Source of the DNA: Aliidiomarina celeris
Lineage (GTDB): Bacteria > Pseudomonadota > Gammaproteobacteria > Enterobacterales > Alteromonadaceae
NCBI RefSeq assembly: GCF_003316875.1
Contig: NZ_QMIL01000003.1
Coordinates: 124,001-188,000 of the forward strand
Direction: 5' to 3'
Length of the DNA: 64,000 nt
The translations under genes were made by a program, and so were the position numbers. Positions 1-8,397 of this stretch are shown here, piece by piece. Below the pieces are notes generated by a model. That model ran no database searches. It was not told where the DNA came from and was given only the letters and a program-made list of their open reading frames with translations. Numbering within the stretch: position 1 is the first letter of the stretch; each line of letters opens with the position of its first letter.

Positions 1-2
1 CG

Positions 3-275
3 CTGGGTTGGGAGCAGTATCTTCTGATTGTATTCACCGCAACTTTGGCCTCGTTAGGCACCGCTGGTGTGCCGGGGTCGGCTTTAGTTATGCTTACGGT
101 TACTCTATCTGTTGTAGGATTGCCGCTCGAAGGTATTGCTTTTATAGCCGCAATTGATCGCATTATTGATATGATGCGAACGGCAACCAATGTAACGGGC
201 GATATGGTGGTAAGCCGCGTGATAGCTTACCAAGAAGGCTTACTGGAAAACGATGAAGCAAGAGCCCAGAATTGA
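3..275 (+). CDS. Dicarboxylate:cation symporter, C-terminal fragment (DAACS family)
   Basis: The gene enters from the left edge, so only about 90 C-terminal residues are present. The visible reading frame has the segment GTAGVPGSALVML followed by VGLPLEGIAFIAAIDRI and the RTATNVTGD motif, which are the signature parts of transmembrane helices 7-8 and hairpin HP2 of GltP/DctA-type sodium- or proton-coupled symporters for glutamate, aspartate or C4-dicarboxylates. It sits in the inner membrane. The stop is TGA at 273-275. The substrate cannot be decided from this part. It is separated from dapB by 45 bases with no clear terminator. Confidence 0.85.
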   Translation: MGWEQYLLIVFTATLASLGTAGVPGSALVMLTVTLSVVGLPLEGIAFIAAIDRIIDMMRTATNVTGDMVVSRVIAYQEGLLENDEARAQN

Positions 276-320
276 TATAGTGCCACCACATCTGTAACTG
301 ATATTGAGAGCGGTTAAAGC

Positions 321-1184
321 ATGGCAAAAATAAAAGTAGCGGTAGTTGGTGCATCAGGCCGCATGGGGCGTGAGGTCATTCGTGCGCTTCTTTCTCATCC
401 GTCGGCGGAACTCGTGGCGGCATTAACGCATGAAAACTCTGCTAGTGTGGGTATAGACGCGGCCGTATTGCTGGGTGAAGCGGCTTGTAATGTGGTGCTA
501 AAGAGTGATTTTTCTGATTTTAATGGGGCCCACGTTATAGTCGACTTCGCTCTACCCGAGGGGTTGAGCGATCGTGTACAGCAGTACAGTAAACTGCAAA
601 TCCCGGCGGTCATTTGTGCAACAGGTTTAAGCGCGTCAACAGAGGCGATGTTACACCGTGTTGCTCAGCAAATTCCCTTGGTGTATGCAGCCAATACCAG
701 TGTCGGTATTAATATTTTGTCCATGCTGGTTGAACAGGCGAGTGCAATGCTTGGCCTTGAGGCGGACATTGAAATTCTGGAAGCGCACCATACGGCGAAG
801 AAAGACGCGCCCAGTGGCACGGCGCTTTTGTTAGGTGACGCAGCGGCTCGTGGACGCGGGCAATCCATAAGCGAAGTGGCCGAATATAACCGCAATAATA
901 GCGAACCTTATCAGCAGGGGTCGATAGGTTTTGCGACGTTAAGGGCCGGCGACATTGTGGGTGAACATACTGTTTATTTGGTTACCGGTAGTGAACGCCT
1001 TGAACTTACTCACCGCGTGGCTTCGCGGGCCACCTTTGCCAACGGCGCGTTGCGCGCAGCGCTTTGGTTGGTGAGTGGGCAAAGCTTAGTGAGTGAACAA
1101 AGCTTAGTGAATGAACAAATGCAAGGAAAAAGCGCAGGTTTTTATACTATGACCGACGTGCTGAGGGTGGACGGCAGAGCATAA
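321..1184 (+). CDS. dapB: 4-hydroxy-tetrahydrodipicolinate reductase
   Basis: NAD(P)H-dependent reduction step of the diaminopimelate/lysine pathway, in the cytoplasm. The Rossmann motif GASGRMG lies at residues 10-16 and the catalytic/substrate loop EAHHTAKKDAPSGTA around 154-168, with the general acid His156/His157 and Lys160. The protein is 287 residues, longer than the usual approximately 270. The excess is a 20-residue stretch (about 252-271) between ALWLV and GFYTMTDVL, built from an 18-bp tandem repeat at 1077-1112. The start ATG follows an AGAGCGG stretch. A hairpin at 1206-1222 (TTGCCG/CGGCAA) follows the gene but has no T-run. Confidence 0.97.
   Translation: MAKIKVAVVGASGRMGREVIRALLSHPSAELVAALTHENSASVGIDAAVLLGEAACNVVLKSDFSDFNGAHVIVDFALPEGLSDRVQQYSKLQIPAVICATGLSASTEAMLHRVAQQIPLVYAANTSVGINILSMLVEQASAMLGLEADIEILEAHHTAKKDAPSGTALLLGDAAARGRGQSISEVAEYNRNNSEPYQQGSIGFATLRAGDIVGEHTVYLVTGSERLELTHRVASRATFANGALRAALWLVSGQSLVSEQSLVNEQMQGKSAGFYTMTDVLRVDGRA
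1077..1112 (+). repeat. 18-bp in-frame tandem repeat inside dapB
   Basis: Two copies of an 18-bp unit (GGGCAAAGCTTAGTGAGT at 1077-1094 and GAACAAAGCTTAGTGAAT at 1095-1112). Partial matches lie on both sides: GTGAGT before and GAACAAA after. The repeat codes for GQSLVS-EQSLVN and lies in the C-terminal loop of DapB, where other family members have no residues. The unit is a multiple of three, so copy-number change would keep the frame. Confidence 0.85.
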
Positions 1185-1196
1185 TTTTCGTAAAAT
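1168..1196 (+). promoter_or_regulatory. Candidate carAB promoter
   Basis: TGGACG (1168-1173, four of six matches to the -35 consensus) and TAAAAT (1191-1196) are separated by 17 bp. The -35 element lies inside the 3' end of dapB. Transcription from here would give a leader of about 160 nt before the carA start, enough to hold the attenuator-like hairpin at 1311-1345. Weak evidence; no other good pair was found in the gap. Confidence 0.3.
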
Positions 1197-1310
1197 AGTA
1201 ACAATTTGCCGAACGCCGGCAAGCTCACTGTGTAAGTGTTGAGTTTTATGATTCTGCTGAGTTTTTTGTTAGAGTCATAGGTGACGCAACTTGCATAAGA
1301 TACGGTGTTA

Positions 1311-1345
1311 AAACGGGGAAGTAGACGCAACTTGCCCGTTTTTTT
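1311..1345 (+). terminator. Intrinsic terminator/attenuator in the carA leader
   Basis: AAACGGG (1311-1317) pairs with CCCGTTT (1335-1341) and AAGT (1319-1322) with ACTT (1330-1333), with one G-G mismatch, followed by a T-run to 1345. The carA SD (GGAGG, 1352-1356) begins only 7 nt after the T-run, so this is placed to control carAB rather than to end dapB. A 12-base direct repeat GACGCAACTTGC occurs at 1283-1294 and 1324-1335; the second copy forms the loop and 3' stem, so the first copy could compete for pairing. Confidence 0.55.
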
Positions 1346-1361
1346 ATGTTCGGAGGTTCCC

Positions 1362-2549
1362 TTGAGCATTAAAGCGAGCAAGACAGCACGCAAAGCTATT
1401 TTGGTTCTCGCTGACGGTACTGTTTTTCATGGAAGCGCCATTGGCGCTGATGGACAGGCTGTTGGTGAAGTGGTTTTCAATACGGCCATGACCGGCTACC
1501 AAGAAATTCTTACCGACCCCTCGTACGCAGAACAACTCGTTACCCTCACTTATCCCCATATTGGCAATTACGGCACCACTCCAGAAGATCGTGAGTCTGA
1601 CCGGGTGTGGGCGAAGGCGCTTGTCATTCGAGACTGTTCGCCGATTGCCAGTAACTTTCGCAGTCAGCAAAGTTTACCCGATTACCTTAAGGCAAACGGC
1701 GTAGTGGGTATTGCCGATATCGATACTCGCCGCCTTACCTTGCGTTTGCGCGAAACTGGCGCGCAAAGTGGTTGTGTGATGACCTACAGTCATGATCAAC
1801 AAGCACCGGTAGAAGACGCTTTAGCCGCAGCCCGGGGTTTTGCAGGCTTGGCCGGCATGGACCTGGCCAAAGTTGCAACCTGCAATGAGTCTTTTGTTTG
1901 GAAAGAAGGCGCATGGCAGCTAGGGGTTGGCTTTGAGGTTCCGACTGAGCATCAATTTCATGTGGTTGCATACGATTTTGGGGCGAAATACAACATTCTC
2001 CGCATGCTGGTAGACCGCGGCTGTAAAGTAACGGTTGTGCCCGCGCAAACGCCGGCAAGCGACGTGCTGGCTATGAACCCAGACGGTGTGTTTTTGTCGA
2101 ATGGCCCGGGCGATCCAGAACCTTGTGATTACGCCATTAAGGCTATTAAAACGTTCCTCGACAAGAATTTGCCGCTTTTCGGAATTTGCTTAGGGCACCA
2201 GTTATTGGCTTTAGCCTCGGGCGCGAAAACCAGCAAAATGAAATTTGGCCATCATGGTGCGAACCATCCAGTGGTCGATTTAGCCCAAGGTACGGTTATG
2301 ATTACGAGCCAAAACCATGGTTTTGCCGTTGACGAAGCGACGTTACCCACACAGTTGCAAGCAACGCATAAATCGCTGTTTGACGGTTCATTGCAAGGCA
2401 TTCACCGGACCGACAAGCCAGCGTTTGGTTTCCAAGGCCACCCAGAAGCTAGCCCTGGCCCGCACGACGCGGCGGCCTTGTTTGATCACTTTATTGAACT
2501 TATGCACGCTCACTCCTCTGCAGGTCAACATGCGCAGGTCAACTCGTAA
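1362..2549 (+). CDS. carA: Carbamoyl-phosphate synthase small (glutaminase) subunit
   Basis: Hydrolyses glutamine and passes ammonia to CarB for carbamoyl phosphate, the precursor of arginine and pyrimidines. The N-terminal half carries the CPSase small-subunit domain (TYPHIGNYG). The C-terminal class I glutamine amidotransferase domain has the nucleophile Cys276 in LFGICLGHQ and His360/Glu362 in [10 protein letters not shown] chose the TTG at 1362 because GGAGG at 1352-1356 precedes it by 5 nt. An upstream in-frame start at 1305 would translate through the attenuator hairpin. Length is then 395 residues. carB follows after 15 nt, so the two form an operon. Confidence 0.95.
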   Translation: MSIKASKTARKAILVLADGTVFHGSAIGADGQAVGEVVFNTAMTGYQEILTDPSYAEQLVTLTYPHIGNYGTTPEDRESDRVWAKALVIRDCSPIASNFRSQQSLPDYLKANGVVGIADIDTRRLTLRLRETGAQSGCVMTYSHDQQAPVEDALAAARGFAGLAGMDLAKVATCNESFVWKEGAWQLGVGFEVPTEHQFHVVAYDFGAKYNILRMLVDRGCKVTVVPAQTPASDVLAMNPDGVFLSNGPGDPEPCDYAIKAIKTFLDKNLPLFGICLGHQLLALASGAKTSKMKFGHHGANHPVVDLAQGTVMITSQNHGFAVDEATLPTQLQATHKSLFDGSLQGIHRTDKPAFGFQGHPEASPGPHDAAALFDHFIELMHAHSSAGQHAQVNS

Positions 2550-2564
2550 GGAATTAGCCGAACT

Positions 2565-5500
2565 ATGCCAAAACGTACAGACATAAAAAGCATTTTGATT
2601 ATTGGCGCTGGCCCTATCGTGATTGGTCAGGCGTGTGAATTCGACTATTCGGGTGCGCAAGCGTGCAAAGCGCTGCGTGAAGAGGGATACCGAGTAATCT
2701 TGGTGAACTCAAATCCTGCCACCATTATGACCGACCCAGAAATGGCCGACGCCACTTACATTGAACCTATTCATTGGGAAGTGGTAGAAAAAATTATTGC
2801 CATTGAAAAGCCGGACGCTATTTTGCCGACCATGGGCGGACAAACAGCATTGAACTGTGCACTTGAACTTGATCAGCACGGCGTGTTGGAAAAATACGGT
2901 GTGGAAATGATTGGCGCAACCGCCGACGCCATCGACAAAGCGGAGAACCGTGACCGATTCGACAAGGCAATGAAAGCGATCGGATTAGAAACACCACAAG
3001 CAGAAATCGCCACCAGTATGGACGCAGCTTTTGACGTGCTGGAACGGGTCGGTTATCCCTGTATTATTCGCCCTTCGTTTACCATGGGCGGCAGCGGCGG
3101 CGGTATTGCGTATAACCGAGAAGAGTTTGAAGAGATTTGTCGCCGTGGTTTGGCCCTTTCACGTACCAACGAATTGTTGATCGATAAATCGTTGATTGGC
3201 TGGAAAGAATACGAAATGGAAGTGGTGCGCGACAAAAATGACAACTGCATTATTGTTTGTGCCATTGAAAACTTTGACCCCATGGGCATTCATACCGGCG
3301 ACTCTATTACCGTAGCACCGGCACAAACGTTGAGCGACAAAGAGTACCAGATTATGCGTGACGCCTCGATGGCGGTATTGCGTGAAATTGGTGTTGAAAC
3401 CGGCGGTTCTAACGTTCAGTTCGGTATTTGCCCAGAAACCGGCCGCATGGTGATTATTGAAATGAACCCGCGGGTGAGCCGCTCGTCTGCGTTGGCGTCT
3501 AAAGCTACCGGTTTTCCAATTGCCAAAGTTGCTGCCAAGCTTGCGGTCGGGTACACCCTAGACGAATTAGAAAACGAAATTACCGGTGGCGTTACACCTG
3601 CGTCTTTTGAGCCCGCGCTCGATTATGTGGTGACCAAGATCCCTCGCTTTAACTTCGAAAAATTCGCCGGTGCAAACGACCGTTTAACCACACAAATGAA
3701 ATCGGTTGGTGAAGTTATGGCGATTGGTCGGAACTTCCAAGAGTCGATGCAAAAAGCACTGCGCGGCCTAGAGCTCGGCGCTTCTGGTTTTGATCCTATT
3801 GTAGACTTGAGTGACGAAGATGAAGCGCGTGCGAAAATTATTCGAGAGCTGAAAGAGCCGGGTGCTGAGCGTATTTGGTACATTGGCGACGCGTTTCGGT
3901 TCGGCATGACCGTTGCGGAAGTTTATGAACTGACCAAAATTGACCATTGGTATTTGGTGCAAATTGAAGAAATTGTAGCGCTCGAAGCTGAAGTAAGAGA
4001 GTTAGGTTTAGCCGGCTTAGACGCGCATGCGCTGCGTTATTTGAAGCGCAAGGGCTTTGCCGACGAACGATTAGCGAACATTCTCGACGTAGGCGAACAA
4101 GAAATACGTAAACTCCGTGAACAGTTCTCAATTTTCCCTGTGTACAAACGGGTTGATACCTGTGCTGCCGAGTTCGCGTCTGAAACCGCCTATATGTATT
4201 CTACCTACGATGAAGAGTGCGAAGCGCGTCCGTCCGATCGAGAAAAAATCATGGTGATCGGCGGTGGGCCGAACCGGATTGGACAAGGTATTGAGTTTGA
4301 CTACTGCTGTGTGCATGCTGCGTTAGCCATGCGGGAAGACGGTTACGAAACCATTATGGTGAACTGTAATCCAGAAACCGTATCGACAGATTATGACACC
4401 TCTGATCGTTTATATTTTGAACCGATTACCTTAGAAGACGTACTGGAAATTGTTCGTATTGAGAAGCCGAAAGGCGTGATCGTTCAATACGGCGGGCAAA
4501 CACCGCTAAAATTAGCCCGCGCGTTAGAGGCCAACGGCGTACCTATTATTGGTACCTCACCCGACGCGATTGACCGTGCAGAAGACCGTGAGCGTTTCCA
4601 AAATGCAGTGGTTCGGCTGGGTTTAAAGCAGCCAGAAAACGCCACTGTAACCAATTACGACCAAGCTATTTTAGAGTCGCGTCGGATTGGTTTTCCACTG
4701 GTTGTTCGCCCTTCTTATGTACTGGGCGGGCGAGCAATGGAGATTGTTTACGATGAACCGGATCTGCGACGATACCTCAACGAAGCAGTGAAAGTGTCGA
4801 ATGACGCTCCCGTATTACTCGATCGCTTCCTCGATGACGCCATTGAAGTAGATATTGACGCTATTTGCGACGGTAAAGATGTGCTGATTGGTGGTATTAT
4901 GCAGCATATTGAACAAGCGGGTGTGCATTCTGGCGACTCCGCCTGTTCATTGCCTCCATATTCACTCAGCGACGTGATTCAAAATGAGCTCCGTGAGCAG
5001 GTTCGTAAACTCGCTTTTGAGCTAAATGTGCGTGGTTTAATGAATACCCAGTTCGCTATTCAGAACAATGAAATTTATCTGATTGAAGTGAACCCGCGTG
5101 CCGCGCGTACGGTGCCCTTTGTGTCGAAAGCTACAGGGGTCCCATTAGCGAAGGTGGCTGCGCGGGTTATGGCCGGCCAAAGCTTGCGGCAGCAGGGTAT
5201 TACTGAAGAAGTCATTCCACCTTATTACTCCGTAAAAGAAGTAGTGGTTCCATTTGCGAAATTCCAAGGCGTTGACCCTATTCGCGGACCGGAAATGCGT
5301 TCTACGGGCGAAGTCATGGGTGTTGGTGAGAGCTTTGAAGAAGCCTATGCGAAAGCGAATTTGGCTTGTGGTCAGGCGTTACCGCGCAAAGGTAAGGCCT
5401 TGTTGTCTGTGCGGCCCGGTGACAAGCGCAAGGTGATAGACCTTGCCCGTGGACTGATATCGCTTGGCTTTACTGTAGAGGCGACACGCGGAACCGCGTC

Positions 5501-5792
5501 GGCACTGAAAGACGCCGGAATTCAGTGTTCTGTGGTGAACAAGTTGCAAGAAGGGCGACCCAACATTGTAGATGCGATTAAAAACGGCGAATATAGCTAT
5601 ATTGTGAACACAGTGGAAGGGCGCCAAGCAATCACCGATTCGGTTTATATTCGCCGTGAAGCGCTCTTGAATAATGTTATATACACCATCACCTTAAATG
5701 CAGGTTTTGCTACGGTGAAGGCCCATACCGTCGACGACAGAGCTCGTGTGAGCTCTGTTCAGGATTTACACAAACGAGTATTAGACGCATGA
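2565..5792 (+). CDS. carB: Carbamoyl-phosphate synthase large subunit
   Basis: Makes carbamoyl phosphate from bicarbonate, two ATP and ammonia delivered by CarA. The 1075 residues match the family length. Two homologous ATP-grasp halves are visible ([17 protein letters not shown] near residue 15; [15 protein letters not shown] near 565). An oligomerisation region separates them, and an MGS-like allosteric domain closes the protein. The TGA stop overlaps the greA start as ATGA (5789-5792), so greA is translationally coupled to carAB, an arrangement different from E. coli, where greA lies elsewhere. Confidence 0.98.
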   Translation: MPKRTDIKSILIIGAGPIVIGQACEFDYSGAQACKALREEGYRVILVNSNPATIMTDPEMADATYIEPIHWEVVEKIIAIEKPDAILPTMGGQTALNCALELDQHGVLEKYGVEMIGATADAIDKAENRDRFDKAMKAIGLETPQAEIATSMDAAFDVLERVGYPCIIRPSFTMGGSGGGIAYNREEFEEICRRGLALSRTNELLIDKSLIGWKEYEMEVVRDKNDNCIIVCAIENFDPMGIHTGDSITVAPAQTLSDKEYQIMRDASMAVLREIGVETGGSNVQFGICPETGRMVIIEMNPRVSRSSALASKATGFPIAKVAAKLAVGYTLDELENEITGGVTPASFEPALDYVVTKIPRFNFEKFAGANDRLTTQMKSVGEVMAIGRNFQESMQKALRGLELGASGFDPIVDLSDEDEARAKIIRELKEPGAERIWYIGDAFRFGMTVAEVYELTKIDHWYLVQIEEIVALEAEVRELGLAGLDAHALRYLKRKGFADERLANILDVGEQEIRKLREQFSIFPVYKRVDTCAAEFASETAYMYSTYDEECEARPSDREKIMVIGGGPNRIGQGIEFDYCCVHAALAMREDGYETIMVNCNPETVSTDYDTSDRLYFEPITLEDVLEIVRIEKPKGVIVQYGGQTPLKLARALEANGVPIIGTSPDAIDRAEDRERFQNAVVRLGLKQPENATVTNYDQAILESRRIGFPLVVRPSYVLGGRAMEIVYDEPDLRRYLNEAVKVSNDAPVLLDRFLDDAIEVDIDAICDGKDVLIGGIMQHIEQAGVHSGDSACSLPPYSLSDVIQNELREQVRKLAFELNVRGLMNTQFAIQNNEIYLIEVNPRAARTVPFVSKATGVPLAKVAARVMAGQSLRQQGITEEVIPPYYSVKEVVVPFAKFQGVDPIRGPEMRSTGEVMGVGESFEEAYAKANLACGQALPRKGKALLSVRPGDKRKVIDLARGLISLGFTVEATRGTASALKDAGIQCSVVNKLQEGRPNIVDAIKNGEYSYIVNTVEGRQAITDSVYIRREALLNNVIYTITLNAGFATVKAHTVDDRARVSSVQDLHKRVLDA

Positions 5793-6265
5793 ATCAAATT
5801 CCAATGACAGTAGCGGGGGCCGAGGCCCTTCGCGCTGAACTTAAACGCTTAAAGAGCGAAGAACGACCGAAAATCATCCAAGCTATCGCCGATGCCCGAG
5901 AGCATGGCGACTTGAAAGAAAATGCTGAGTATCACGCAGCCCGTGAGCAACAAAGTTTTTGCGAAGGTCGTATTCAAGAAATTGAAGCGAAGCTGTCGAA
6001 TGCGCAAATTATTGATGTGAGCAAGTTACCGGAAACAGGCCGCGTTATATTTGGTGCGACCGTGACTGCGTATAACACGAAAACCGATGAGGAAGTAACC
6101 TATAAGATAGTGGGCGACGATGAAGCCGACATTAAGCAAAATTTAATTTCGGTGAACTCACCTTTAGCACGTGCATTTATTGGTAAGAGTGTCGACGACG
6201 TCGCAATAGTAGGAACACCAAGTGGCGATGTAGAGTACGAAATTGTGAGTGTGGCTCACCGGTAA
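5789..6265 (+). CDS. greA: Transcription elongation factor GreA
   Basis: Binds the RNA polymerase secondary channel and stimulates cleavage of backtracked RNA 3' ends. It is 158 residues, the normal size. The N-terminal coiled coil carries the acidic tip motif ([18 protein letters not shown], about residues 34-51) and the C-terminal FKBP-like domain follows (residues 85-158). The ATG overlaps the carB stop by 4 nt. A strong bidirectional terminator closes the carA-carB-greA unit. Confidence 0.97.
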   Translation: MNQIPMTVAGAEALRAELKRLKSEERPKIIQAIADAREHGDLKENAEYHAAREQQSFCEGRIQEIEAKLSNAQIIDVSKLPETGRVIFGATVTAYNTKTDEEVTYKIVGDDEADIKQNLISVNSPLARAFIGKSVDDVAIVGTPSGDVEYEIVSVAHR

Positions 6266-6290
6266 GCTTTACATTCCAGCTCGATAGTGA

Positions 6291-6317
6291 AAAACGGTGC
6301 TCTTTGCACCGTTTTTT
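6291..6317 (+). terminator. Bidirectional intrinsic terminator after greA
   Basis: AAAACGGTGC (6291-6300), loop TCTTT, GCACCGTTTT (6306-6315) and a T-run to 6317. The A-run on the left also gives a U-run on the minus strand, so the same hairpin can end the convergent regulator gene at 6329-6613. Confidence 0.88.
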
Positions 6318-6328
6318 GTTGGTGCTGG

Positions 6329-6613
6329 CTAGTCGTTTGTGTCGACTTGTAATTTGGCGCGCAACTCTTCTACGCGCGCAGCGCGCTCCCGCGATTTTGC
6401 GGGTATTTGATGTTGGTACTCCGGCACGTCTGGAAACACCTCGGCGATGTTCTTCTCGAGTACGCTTGCAACGGCTTCGGCAACGCGCTTTGAACGTGCT
6501 TGGCGGGAAAGCACCTTAGACACTAGGGAAGGGCTTTTGTTAATTGCTTCCGCAAGCATACTCAGATCATAACCGCGTTGGCCAAGTTCCATTTTGATTT
6601 GCTTCTTATCCAT
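6329..6613 (-). CDS. Ner/Nlp-type helix-turn-helix DNA-binding protein
   Basis: 94-residue protein. Residues 1-62 resemble the winged helix-turn-helix of Mu Ner and bacterial Nlp/SfsB proteins: MDKKQIKMELGQRGYDLSML, then INKSPSLVSKVLS as helix-turn-helix, ending with AEVFPDVPEY. The C-terminal tail (RERAARVEELRAKL) is charged and probably helical. It is divergent from the CI-like gene at 6680, with 66 bp of AT-rich DNA carrying repeated TTCAA motifs between them. In Mu-like phages Ner and the repressor are arranged this way. No other phage gene is nearby. Family level is fairly certain; the target genes are unknown. Confidence 0.7.
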   Translation of the reverse strand: MDKKQIKMELGQRGYDLSMLAEAINKSPSLVSKVLSRQARSKRVAEAVASVLEKNIAEVFPDVPEYQHQIPAKSRERAARVEELRAKLQVDTND

Positions 6614-6629
6614 ATTTTCCCTTAATATG

Positions 6630-6686
6630 AGTTCAATTTTAATTCAAAAATAAGTCATTTGAAAAGGGTGGTTATTCAAATGAATA
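6630..6686. promoter_or_regulatory. Candidate shared operator between the divergent regulators
   Basis: The AT-rich gap holds TTCAA at 6632-6636 and 6643-6647 (11 bp, about one helical turn apart), the inverted TTGAA at 6659-6663, and the dyad ATTCA-AA-TGAAT at 6674-6685 spanning the rightward start codon. This spacing and symmetry are typical of binding sites for small helix-turn-helix repressors. Which of the two proteins binds is not known. Confidence 0.4.
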
Positions 6687-7228
6687 TTAATAAGCAAAGT
6701 AAGCCACAGGGAAGGCCTGAAATCAAGCCACAAGCGTTAACTCTAGACGATGCAATGGCGCGTTTAGCCATTTTAGTGGGAAGCAATAAGCGCGCAGATA
6801 TACTTCGCTGGCTCAATGTTAGCCCGTCGAGTTACAATAATTGGAAGCGCAATGACACGGTGCCGGTGAAGCAAATTGCAGAAGCCTTTTTCGCGCGTGG
6901 GCTTTCCGTTGACGCTTTTTTCCGCCCGAAGGAAATGTTAAAAGTGCCACCGGAATTGGTGCTTGGTGAGGGTTCTGCTAATTACAACAAAGGCGAAAAC
7001 GACAATAGTTACAAGCAACGAGCGGTAGCGGCTAGCTTAGCGGCGCAAACCATACTGAAACGCACAAGCCTTGGAGACTCTCAGATTGCGGCCGAGTTAC
7101 TCATAGAAATGTGGTTGATTGACGACGGTGAATTGTTGAAGCGGCGCGACCTTGTTGACGTAATTCTCAATCATTTGCAGCGAATTGAAAGAAACGTAGA
7201 GCACTCAAATGAGCACTCAACGCCATAA
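6680..7228 (+). CDS. CI-repressor-like helix-turn-helix protein
   Basis: 182 residues from the ATG at 6680; an alternative TTG at 6659 would add seven residues but lies inside the operator-like region. Residues about 22-75 match the phage CI repressor DNA-binding domain: LVGSNKRADILRWLNV, then SPSSYNNWKRNDTVP, and FFARGLSVDAFFRP. No S24 LexA-type peptidase domain follows. The C-terminal part (SYKQRAVAASLAAQTILKR, MWLIDDGELLKRRDLVDVI) looks helical and may dimerise. It ends with a small EHSNEHST duplication. The divergent Ner-like partner suggests a domesticated lysogeny switch. Confidence 0.65.
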   Translation: MNINKQSKPQGRPEIKPQALTLDDAMARLAILVGSNKRADILRWLNVSPSSYNNWKRNDTVPVKQIAEAFFARGLSVDAFFRPKEMLKVPPELVLGEGSANYNKGENDNSYKQRAVAASLAAQTILKRTSLGDSQIAAELLIEMWLIDDGELLKRRDLVDVILNHLQRIERNVEHSNEHSTP

Positions 7229-7312
7229 TTTATTGTGAACGAGGGAATTCGGTAAGCGTAGCGCCTATGTAAACCTGCGGGAAGTAGGCGCGGGAACAAA
7301 TTCGCCCTAGTA

Positions 7313-7609
7313 TTAGCCCCGGGGTAAACGTATTTTCGGTTCTTTCGCTGGGCGATAAAAAACACCGATTTTACCAATAGTTTGTACCAAGCCCGCTCCG
7401 GTATGGGTCGCTATTGTGGTTAAAATAGCGGCTCTGAGATCACGATCTTCTTCTGGTACTTTTACTTTAATAAGCTCGTGATGTTCAATGGCAAGCTCTA
7501 TTTCCGCTAACACACCTTCGGTAAGGCCATTGCCACCGAGCTGTACTACAGGTTTAAGGGCATGCGCTTCGCCTTTGAGAAACTGTTTCTGTTTGTTCGT
7601 TAATTGCAT
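7313..7609 (-). CDS. yhbY: Ribosome-associated RNA-binding protein YhbY
   Basis: 98-residue CRS1/YhbY (CRM) domain protein that associates with pre-50S ribosomal particles. The whole protein is the domain: LTNKQKQFLKGEAHALKPVVQLG, the GLTEGVLAEIE helix and HHELIKVKV. It is divergent from rlmE, as in E. coli, where both also act on the large subunit. A 7-bp inverted repeat (GCGCCTA 7261-7267 / TAGGCGC 7285-7291) lies past its 3' end without a T-run. Confidence 0.95.
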   Translation of the reverse strand: MQLTNKQKQFLKGEAHALKPVVQLGGNGLTEGVLAEIELAIEHHELIKVKVPEEDRDLRAAILTTIATHTGAGLVQTIGKIGVFYRPAKEPKIRLPRG

Positions 7610-7728
7610 TTGTTTTCCGATTTTACGCTGTTATCGACTGCCGTCGACGTTGAATTTACGGTATTCTACCCCCATCTAGTACGTTGAGCCAGCACGTTCA
7701 GTTAAGTGCGGCGTAAAGGGGATTATTT

Positions 7729-8358
7729 GTGGGTGGAAAAAAGCGTTCGGCGAGTAGTCGCCGATGGTTAAAAGAACATTTTGACGATCCGTATGTGCAA
7801 AAAGCACAGAAAGCGGGTTACCGTTCACGCGCGGTGTTCAAACTTGAAGAAATTCAAAAGCGGGATCGGCTATTAAAACCGGGCCAGATTGTCGTTGACT
7901 TAGGTGCTGCTCCCGGAGGCTGGTCGCAGTATGTGGCGGCTTTGCAAGACGGAAAGGGCGAAGTGATTGCTTGTGATATTCTCGACATGGACTCGCTACC
8001 CGGAGTGGAATTTTTACAAGGCGACTTTCGGGAAGAAACAGTTTTGAAAGCATTATTGAACCGAATCGGCGGCGCCAACGTTGATGTAGTATTGTCGGAC
8101 ATGGCGCCGAATATGAGCGGTAATGAAGCCGTTGATATTCCCCGGTCAATGTATTTGGTTGAGCTTGCCCTCGACATGTGTCGGCAAGTATTGAAACCAA
8201 ATGGCGCTTTTGCCGTCAAAGTATTTCAAGGTGAAGGTTTTGACGCATTTTTAAAAGATGTTCGAAGTATGTTCAAACAGGTAAAAGTGCGTAAGCCAGA
8301 CTCATCGAGAGCTCGCTCACGCGAGGTGTATCTGGTGGCTACGGGCTTCAAATTATAG
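7729..8358 (+). CDS. rlmE: 23S rRNA (uridine-2'-O-)-methyltransferase RlmE
   Basis: Methylates U2552 (E. coli numbering) of 23S rRNA in the late 50S particle, using SAM. The 209 residues have the SAM-binding motif [12 protein letters not shown] (56-67) and the complete catalytic tetrad Lys38, Asp124, Lys164, Glu199 at the same numbers as the E. coli enzyme (FtsJ/RrmJ). The start is GTG at 7729 with AAGGGGA about 8 nt upstream. ftsH follows after 39 nt, the conserved rlmE-ftsH pair. Confidence 0.97.
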   Translation: MGGKKRSASSRRWLKEHFDDPYVQKAQKAGYRSRAVFKLEEIQKRDRLLKPGQIVVDLGAAPGGWSQYVAALQDGKGEVIACDILDMDSLPGVEFLQGDFREETVLKALLNRIGGANVDVVLSDMAPNMSGNEAVDIPRSMYLVELALDMCRQVLKPNGAFAVKVFQGEGFDAFLKDVRSMFKQVKVRKPDSSRARSREVYLVATGFKL

Positions 8359-8397
8359 TAGTCTGTAACGATATTTTAGTATTGAGAGGTAACGACA

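Noticed and set aside
1206-1222. Terminator after dapB
   Set aside because: The TTGCCG/CGGCAA hairpin lacks a T-run.
6329-7228. Toxin-antitoxin system
   Set aside because: The two proteins are divergent and both carry DNA-binding domains; no toxin-like domain is visible.
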